Below are positions 56,417 through 64,000 of a DNA stretch of 64,000 nucleotides, piece by piece. The translations under genes were made by a program, and so were the position numbers. The notes below the pieces were generated by a model. That model made no database searches, was not told the origin of the DNA, and was given only the letters and a program-made list of their open reading frames with translations. This DNA is from Lingula anatina (taxonomy: Eukaryota > Brachiopoda > Lingulata > Lingulida > Lingulidae): assembly GCF_001039355.2 (NCBI RefSeq), contig NW_019775758.1:446441-510440 (forward strand), given 5' to 3'. Each line of letters opens with the position of its first letter. Position 1 is the stretch's first letter.

Positions 56417-56697
56417 AGAACGTTGTTGTTTTACGTGTAGATAATGTTACAGAACTATACCAAGTGATGAACCGTGTAATTCATGTTATTCTGTATGAAA
56501 TGTGAAGATAGGGAACTCGAAGGGAACATAATATTAGGCAAAGCGCACATATAGTCCACGTCCATGACTATCATCGTAAGAACGTTGTTTTTTTACGTAT
56601 AGATAATGTTACAGAAGTATACCAAGTGATGAACCGTGTACTTCATGTTATTGTTTGTGTGATGTAAAGATAGGGGACTCGAAGGGAACATAATATT
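56417..56697. repeat. Direct duplication, period 161 bp
   Basis: aagaacgttgttt..., tataccaagtgatgaaccgtgta and gactcgaagggaacataatatt occur in order at 56417-56536 and 56578-56697, with a 41-bp spacer. Non-coding. Confidence 0.9.
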
Positions 56698-59084
56698 GAC
56701 TTTCAAACAAGAACGCGAGGCAGAGTGTGAAATTAGACTCAATTGATACTATTAGTGCCAGTGTATACGGGTTGTTCTAGATTAAAGACAAAACAGCGCC
56801 AAGTGCACATTCCACGTCCAATGTACGGGAGGGGGATAGGTTTCCATCGTCATACATAACATATATTATTGTAGTTGCACAAGCACTGTATATATTTAAA
56901 ACGCAAAAAAGAAATTGCATGCATTGAAAAAGAAGGAATCGAAAATAGTGTGTAAATAATCTTAGAGAATATGACATCCCAATGGTGAATATTTTGTATT
57001 AGAAATGACAAACACTCTAGATGTAGAAGACGACACACCCAGTGATGTATGGTCATGGCATAGTGAAGAATTGTTATCTGTCACATTTTTTAAAGTCCAA
57101 AACGTGTGAGCCCTGAAAAAAGCGTTTTAATATGTGTATGTTCATTTATTTGTTTATATACATGTATAAATAGTAGTACACGTATTTTGATAAAGAAAAT
57201 AGTATATTTACGAAAAAGGTATTTATTCAATTCAACGGACGATCAGGTGTAGGGGCAATCAAGATGATGCAAAGTAAAGATTTTTACTGTGAAGAGAAGC
57301 ATCAGAAGCAGTCGCTGGTATTTTAAATTTTGCGGCCACTTTTTACGTAGCATAGAATGAAAACTGTACATGGGTAGCAGCTATAATATTGTATATTTAT
57401 TACATTTATGTACCGTTAGTGGATATTCTATAATCCGTCCACCCCTTCGGAGCAGAGGACAGGAAAATGACTCCTCGTGCGTGGATAGATATGAATTGAG
57501 AACTTAACTTATTCAACACCAGAGTGTTTAAGTAATATGTTTTTAGTAGTTACTACATGTATAAAAAAAAGGTTTATTTATTTGTAAAAGACCATCGGTA
57601 ACATTATTGGGAATCCACTGGTGTGGGAATCGGGTCAGGAAAGATTTTCACAGGTCTATTTATATATACAGGTACTTGACCAGAGACAGATTGTACGCCT
57701 GTGTATTTATTAGTATTGTAATGACACTAATTATGAAATTATATTGTTATGATGTTAAAAAGTAAAACGTTGGTAGAAATTGTTTAATACTTGTACCAAT
57801 GTTTCTATTGGTCTTGAAAGGCCGTGTTAAAACACTACAGTAGAAAATGAAGCAGAGCTACGATTCTTTGATACTTTTATTCAAGAGACAAACTAAAAGA
57901 GATAAATAGAAGAGAGAGGCTGACTTGTACATACAGTATGACGTTATACAAGTACTAGTATATTCCTCTGAAATGATACATTCCACGTCCAATGTACGGG
58001 AGGGGGATAGGTACATCCATTTTATTAGTATATAATTATATGCATGTTTAATGGGATCCAAGTCCGAGGAAAAACACACAGCTATAATTTTGGAGTCAAA
58101 TATTGAGGATTGACTATGACTTACATACCCGAGGCTGAGCACCTACTACAAGTTGTGCAATGTTTGGGATATGCTGCTCTGAATAGCTACTGTGCTACAA
58201 GTGCCACACTTGACATTTTGCATGTACGGGGCATCCACCGGTAGATGGCGCTGCAGCTGTTTGAATGGCAAGGGGACACTTCAATATGGATAACCGACGT
58301 GCAGGTACATGTAAGACCATCCATTTATTAAAATACTCATTTAAACAAACTGTCTGTGTCTTGTTTAAGACCTGATTGGATAAATGTGTTAAATATGCAC
58401 TCAGTTTATCCATCTGCTGGGCATACTACGTAACAGAGCCACCAGGAGATTTTAACCTGAAAATAACAATTTCAACAATTGCAAGTTTTTGACACCCAGC
58501 ATTAATTCTAGTCCATTGGTGGAATGACATTGTATATTACAATATTCCAACATATTGCCTCAAACTTTTGTAAGTTCTTAATCCGAAGCTCACTGTTGTA
58601 AGTTCATCTTGTTTTCTAGTTCTATTGTCAAATATATGAAAATTGTATTTATTTTAGGACCACATCGGTGCCTTGCTTCATATTTTCTGCTCCAGACTTA
58701 TGATGTTATAATATGATGACATCGGAGCTCTCCTTGGTGTGGTAAGTATACTTCCACTCATATGAATTATTTGTTTTATTTTCGAGTGAAGAAACACTAG
58801 GTATATAGCAATAAAATTCATAGCCGACACAAGAACATCTTTATTACGGTAGAGACTCAGGATATCAGGATTATTAATATTATGGTAGAATCAGGACATC
58901 AGTATAATTACGGTGCATTCAGAATATCTGTAGTATTTTAGTATTTTCTTTTTCCTCCCCTTCCCCCCATTTGCAGAAAATATGGAGCAATTTGCTCTTC
59001 AACTTGGGACAGTCTTTTGCTATCACTGACCGAAGAAATTTGATTACCTTATGTCTGGAAGTTTCCCCTGTCCCATACACAGCT

Positions 59085-59085
<1 letters not shown>
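56698..59085. other. Unassigned intergenic region with a repeated 33-bp motif
   Basis: No gene recognised. An identical 33-bp word (cattccacgtccaatgtacg followed by ggagggggatagg) is at 56808-56840 and 57979-58011; flanking sequence is not obviously alike. Confidence 0.6.

Positions 59086-59133
<48 letters not shown>
59086..59133. repeat. Poly(A) tract, 48 A
   Basis: Uninterrupted A run after cacagctc. Could be the tail of a retrotransposed sequence on the + strand, but nothing upstream is recognisable. Confidence 0.9.
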
Positions 59134-59134
<1 letters not shown>

Positions 59135-59617
59135 AGCAGAGGCATTTACACACGAGGATTATAGTAATGGTAAGAATATATAAGAACTTAGGCATTAAAC
59201 TCCGGAACTGGCTCTGCTGTTACTGGGAGAGGAATGGAGTCAAGATTTTGTGCGAAGAACCTGTACCCCCTCCCCTTTCTACCTCCTACCAACTACCTCC
59301 AAACCCTCCTGTGGGAATCAAATTTGATTTTCTTGTATAGATTCCTGACCACCAATTAAAAACATATAAATGAATAAATAATTACTTCAAAGTAATAAGT
59401 AATAAATTATTTCCCTTGAAACGACTGGCAATTCTTGGTATATGAAATATCTTTTTCTTTCAGACTGAACATGTTCACCAACGTAGCGGTAATATGACCC
59501 AATTGTGCCAAATGTCCAGTGATATTATGAATTTGGCATCATGAGGAGACCATCAAGGTAACTATGGTTTTTGCACGACCACTTCTTTTTAAACTACTTG
59601 CTTTTTCGTTCAAAATA
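59134..59617. other. Unassigned sequence before the Tc1-like element
   Basis: AT-rich with a C-rich patch (cccctcccctttctacctcc). No gene or repeat partner seen. Confidence 0.5.
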
Positions 59618-59856
59618 TACTGAACAAAAATATAAAGGCACGAAAGAATATGTAGATTTATTTTATATGCTTTATTCATACTTTCTGCACCAGACTGAGC
59701 TGGTGAAAGTGTACATAGATTAAGGTAATAGCAGCAATAATAATGATGATAGTAAAATACATAGATAAATAACACCAAAATTACTTATGTAGAAATGTAC
59801 CAATGTTTCCACTATGTGAACTAAATCTTCGTATTTATAGTAATAATTGATAGACA

Positions 59857-61982
59857 TCATGAAGTGGAAGATGTAGCACAGTTTCTTTTTTTAAAAACAA
59901 GGGTAAGGAATTTGGCCAAGGAAATTATCACTGTTTCGTTTGGATTGTTCACTATGTAGTGGAATTTATCTTTGTTGTTTAAATGTGCAAAGCATGTGTG
60001 GCTGCTTTGTATTATTTTAAAGAGTTCTTTTCTGTGTTCTGTATACATAGGGCAGGTAATTAAGAAGTGTTCTTCATCCTCTATAACTCCAGAGTGGCAG
60101 ATTTGGCATTTTCTGTCTTCGACTGGTGTTGGTTTACCCTTGACGTGGCGACCTGTTTCTATGTGCAAATTGTGGCTGCTGATTCTGAATTTGGTTAGGG
60201 TTTGACGTTTTTCTATATCTTGTATTATATCAAGGTATTTTTCTTCCTCAAAATGAAGTTTGAAAGTTTTATACCTTCTCAATTTGAGATTTTCTTTTGA
60301 TATCCTACTATGCCAAAGTTGTATACTACTGTCTCTAAGTCTAACACTAAAAATTTTCATGAAGTTTTTGTCTACTTTCTGTTTGAGCCATACGTCTCCA
60401 AACCCATTTTCCACAAGAATTTTCTTTACTCCTTCACTCCATGACACACTGTGGCGTGTGTTGTGAAGGTTAGTATTTGACAGAAGATCAAAGTGTTTTA
60501 GTTCATCTAAGTATGTCCGTTTTAGTAGAACACCATCATCTAAGTGTAAAATTTTAACCCAGTATTTGATTACTTGTATTTGGATTTTTGTGTAGCTTGG
60601 TAGGCGCCCAAGTTCTCCTCGGACATCATAATTACAAGACTTAGAATGCACCCCTAAAAGCTGCTTGCAGAATTGAAGATGTATTTTTTCTATTGGGGAT
60701 TTATCATTAAATGGAGTGAAACCCCATATTTCTGCTCCATATGTTGCAACTGGGGAAATCAGTGTGTCATAAAGATTTTCTTTTAAGGAGGTGGGAATGG
60801 TACTAGCTAGAGGAAGATTGCGCTTGAGACTGAAAAAGGCCTTTTGTTCATGTAAATTTTGCTGTGCAGGGCTAGCGAGCCGGATCTTGTGAAGAGGAGA
60901 CCTAGGTAAAGGTAGCTTGTTGCTACTGGTACCAACTGGTTATGGAAATAAAAATTTTCTGTATGAACACCAGTGTGACCATGTATTTTTCCCTTACTAT
61001 TAAAAATAACAACTTTTGTCTTTTTTAAGTTAACAGATAACCTCCATCTGTCACAGTATTCTTCCAAACATTTTAAACTGTACTGAAGGCCTGAGGCGCT
61101 TGCCGAAAACAAAACTAGATCGTCGGCATAGAAAAGACCAGTAACAGGTTTTCCATCAAGTGATGGAGCTTTGCTGTGGGATTCATCTATAAGTCTAAGT
61201 ATGTCATCAATGTATATATTAAAAATGAAAGGGCTCAGTGTATCTCCTTGCTTAACTCCTCTAAATGTTGGGAAAGAATTTGTCAGTCCATGGGTAGTTT
61301 TAACACATGCGGTGGAGTTATCGTATATCGATTTTATGTTATTGTAGAATTTTCCACCTACATCTAGATTAAGCAGTTTGAAAAGCAGACCATTCCTCCA
61401 GACACAGTCAAAGGCCTTACTGAAATCCACAAAACATGTATACAACCGTTTTTTTGACCTTGAGAATTTTGTAATCAGGGATTTTAGTATAAATAGATTA
61501 TTTGAGGTACTGTAGCCATCCCTGAATCCAGCCTGGTTAGCTATGGGAACATTCTTTTCTGCACAGAAAGCTTTCAGTCTGTTCAAGAGAAGGGAATTGT
61601 AAAGTTTGCTGACACAACTTGAGATGGAAATATCACGATAATTGTCAACCACACTAGGATCACCTGACTTAAAAAGGGGTACTATGTAGCTGTGGTTCCA
61701 GATCTTAGGGTAGATTCCACTAAGAAATACAGCATTGAAAAGTTTATGTAACACTGGGAGAATGATTGTTTTACCTGCTTTTAGCATTTCGTTGCTGATT
61801 TTATCTTCCCCAGGTGCTTTATTGTTTATAAGCAAATTAATTTGTTTCCTAATATCATCAGAAGTTAATTCATAATCGAGACAATTTTTGCTGGAGTTTT
61901 GTGATTCCAATACCACTAGTTTGTTTTCTATCTCAACTTTAAATCCGTCATTATATTGCTTATTTTCACCTGCCATGTTCAA
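59857..61982 (-). pseudogene. Non-LTR retrotransposon (LINE) fragment: reverse transcriptase, 5'-truncated and frameshifted
   Basis: Minus-strand frame 61982-60807 (391 residues) has reverse transcriptase signatures: NNKAPGEDKISNEML, IVPLFKSGDPSVVDNYR, AGFRDGYSTSNN, CFVDFSKAFDCVW with the first catalytic Asp (183-195), GVKQGDTLSP and FYADD (284-288). The reading continues in another frame to 60651-59857, whose C-terminal half ends in a CQIC...HFLITC zinc-knuckle typical of LINE C-termini. A one-base shift at about 60805-60900 separates them. No endonuclease domain lies upstream, so the copy is 5'-truncated. Clade not assigned. It lies inside the Tc1-like element, hence inserted after it. Confidence 0.88.
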
Positions 61983-62102
61983 TTTATATATGAAACTAGA
62001 GTATACAGCTAAAAATAACAGCCTATTTTTTTCGACAAATAGACATCACTTTGAGAGCATTAGGGGAAGTTTAAATGCATAGTCCAAGAGTTAGGGCGTC
62101 AA

Positions 62103-62507
62103 CTACACCATGTGGGTCAACACCCTGAGTTCACAGACACCATTAACTTTGCGCAGAGCAGTACACAAGCTGCGCATGGACATCACTAAGTTGTTAATAG
62201 TGGTCTGAGGGATATTATCCCATTCCTCCTGGAGTGTTACTCGCAGCTGGCGAACATTCTCGAGAGCTGGAACATGGTGGCTAAAACGCTGATCCAGAAC
62301 ATTCCACAGGTGTTTGATGGGCGAGATATCGGGTGTGGTCGGTGCATGTGGGTGGTTCCTGGTGCTACCAGTGTCTCTGAAACGTGTTTTCAGACGGCTG
62401 ACAGTGGAATGATGCACATTCGGGCATGCTGCAACTTCTGTTACCAACAAGCCAGCATTGAGCATGCCGATGGCATGCTCCCTCATGATTTCAGACATCT
62501 GTTGCAT
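62103..62507 (-). pseudogene. Tc1-like transposase remnant, centre deleted
   Basis: 134-residue frame. The N-terminus (MSEIMREHAIGMLNAG, then HHSTVSRLKTRFRDTGSTR) is the Tc1 paired-like helix-turn-helix. It runs straight into the C-terminal part (PDISPIKHLWNVLDQRF, LQEEWDNIPQTTINNLVMSM). Full transposases of this type are about 330-350 residues, so roughly 200 residues holding the first two catalytic Asp are missing; the position that is normally Glu/Asp in PIEHLWD is Lys. The open frame across the deletion is accidental or selected in an internally deleted derivative. Confidence 0.87.
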
Positions 62508-62807
62508 GTTGACTAGTGACAGAAGTGCACATTTTGGTGTGTCCTTTTATTGCCTAGACTGTAGGGAGTGTCTGTGTATTGGTCATGCAGATTGACCTCC
62601 ACCCCGTCATGCTCCATTATAGTCTTATGGGTGTAAAAACTGAACCTTTGAGTATACTCACGGGGAGCGGCCAAGTGAAATCAGACTACTATACTTGATC
62701 AAAACAAATCCATCCGTTCACAAATAAACCATCAACCTGGGCATATTTCATGATTATCCATTTCAACTGACCATTTTAGTATCGTGCGTTTATATTTTTG
62801 TTCAGTA

Positions 62808-64000
62808 TATGTTGGATTCCACATTCATTTTGTTGCTACAGTGGATATTTCAACAAAGTTAATCCCTTTTGGAGGTCTGGCTACAAACAGTAATGTGATC
62901 ACTGATCGGTTTTTTTGGTATTGGTAATCATCATCATCATCAGTGTCCTTCGTCCCGTGTGGGACATAAGGCCACAGAATTGGTAATAGCATTATTAAAA
63001 TAAATTACCATATTTCCCTGAATGGGTCCGCTTATGTATTCACTGCTAATAAAATTATTAAGACATTGTTTCATTAGTTATTTTCTTCTTTAAAATTTCA
63101 GTAAGTGGCCACCAGAAGATATATTTTGTGTGTTTGGTTGACAGCCTCCATCACCATTCCAAGATTACCTCGTCTATGGACAGTTATCCTCTGGTTAAAT
63201 TACATGACTGACATTTAACATAAATGTGTATCTTTTCATATCTATGTTTATTAAAACTTAAATTAAATCAGAATAAGTAAAGGTAAAAATAGCTTTTGAA
63301 TAATTTTCAGAAGCATAATGGGTTTACAATTATGAATAATACAGTATATGTTGTGGAGTATATTTTTATTGAGGTGTTTCAATCAATAGCTTGTTTCAAA
63401 AACATGTTCTATGTAAACAGATGTTTGATGAGATTTAAGATTTTTAAGATTTTAAAGCTTTTAGTGATTGCAGTTATGAATCATTTTCTATTATTTAGAC
63501 ACTAAAAAACTGATATTCGCTATTTAGGAATTACTATTTTCCATATTTTGCACCCTCGGTGTGATAGACTTTAATTTGATTTGCAATGTACCTTGATGGA
63601 ATGAAACTAAAAAACAAGATCTAAATGGCTTTGTAATGTGAACTTTATTGCATCATTTTTTTTTTCAAAAAATTTATATCAAGTTGTTCAATATGTATCA
63701 ATAACAGACACAAATGCTGGTTAGTGCTGATATTAACTTGATTTTCAAAAGTTGCATAAGAAAGTGAATCCTAATAAAATATTATTGATTGTCGTGTTAA
63801 TTATCTTTGGTAGTTATCTTCTATTGCACCTTACGTAGGACGGACTTATAATACATGTATAAGAATGATGCACAAACATAAGCAAGGCAATTGATCTTTA
63901 CAATAGACTTTGGTTGGGGTTCTGGGGTTCATCTGCCTGCAGATGATGGGGTTTTAGCTTTTATCACGTGGTCGCAATATTCCAATCAAATGTCAGTATT
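62808..64000. other. Right-hand intergenic region
   Basis: AT-rich, no gene recognised. At about 62927-62975 an (ATC)n run is followed by gtgtccttcgtcccgtgtgg, which looks like the edge of a dispersed repeat but has no second copy here. Confidence 0.5.

Larger units (their letters stand above)
59618..62807 (-). mobile_element. Tc1-like DNA transposon copy (3190 bp) with a nested LINE
   Basis: Terminal inverted repeats tactgaacaaaaatataaa (59618) and its complement ending 62807 continue for about 25 bp (ggcacga / tcgtgcg) and are flanked by TA on both sides (59616-59617, 62808-62809), the Tc1/mariner target. Near the right end is a deleted transposase remnant on the minus strand; the rest of the interior is an unrelated LINE fragment inserted later. 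The element is inactive. Confidence 0.85.

Noticed and set aside
58971-59183. Lys-rich frame
   Set aside because: Translation of the 48-A tract.
59972-62516. Plus-strand frames across the LINE and transposase
   Set aside because: Antisense to recognisable reverse transcriptase and transposase motifs.

Overview
This is animal genomic DNA: intron-rich, AT-rich, with phase-1 exons, metazoan extracellular and innate-immune domains, and Tc1-like and LINE elements. Nothing fixes the species. The content (CARD-NB-ARC-TPR gene, long CCP arrays, short inverted-repeat elements) suits a marine invertebrate, most likely a lophotrochozoan such as a mollusc or brachiopod, but that is inference. The assembly has one 334-base N gap (17556-17889) and a single N at 44153.

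Region 1 (1-42223, + strand) is the 3' part of one giant gene. I resolve 75 consecutive exons that each encode exactly one complement-control-protein (CCP, sushi) module, followed by a 1535-bp terminal exon. Every internal exon is bounded by phase-1 introns, so lengths are multiples of three (174-243 bp), and no exon junction creates a stop. The visible coding part adds up to 5131 residues; the 5' end, including any signal peptide, lies before the window. Modules 52 and 70 carry a collagen-like Gly-X-Y insert. The terminal exon encodes a Gly/Thr/Ser-rich tail with eight 13-residue repeats, three GHWH motifs and no membrane anchor, so the product is probably a secreted extracellular protein. 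The array records several duplication layers: one-exon units (exons 5-9), an alternating two-exon unit (12-19), an approximate nine-exon register (41-45 versus 50-54, and 42/51/60/69), and a seven-exon shift (64-68 versus 71-75). Several introns hold tandem copies of exon edges, including splice sites.

Region 2 (42224-51838) has no convincing gene. It is mainly a diverged direct segmental duplication (about 42905-47010 and 47865-51436) containing an internal tandem duplication, a foldback element, a larger inverted-repeat element and a 182-bp MITE. The MITE is in only one duplicate, so it inserted after the duplication. A second copy of the same MITE sits in an intron of the CCP gene.

Region 3 (51839-55897, + strand) is a complete two-exon gene for a 1199-residue NLR/Apaf-like protein: N-terminal CARD, NB-ARC ATPase, helical region and C-terminal tetratricopeptide repeats with a 249-255-bp internal period.

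Region 4 (55898-64000) is non-coding apart from dead mobile elements. A 3.2-kb Tc1-like element (59618-62807, TA-flanked inverted repeats) contains an internally deleted transposase remnant and an inserted, 5'-truncated, frameshifted LINE reverse transcriptase. No functional link between the CCP gene and the CARD-NB-ARC-TPR gene can be shown; both belong to families often used in extracellular recognition or matrix and in innate immunity respectively.
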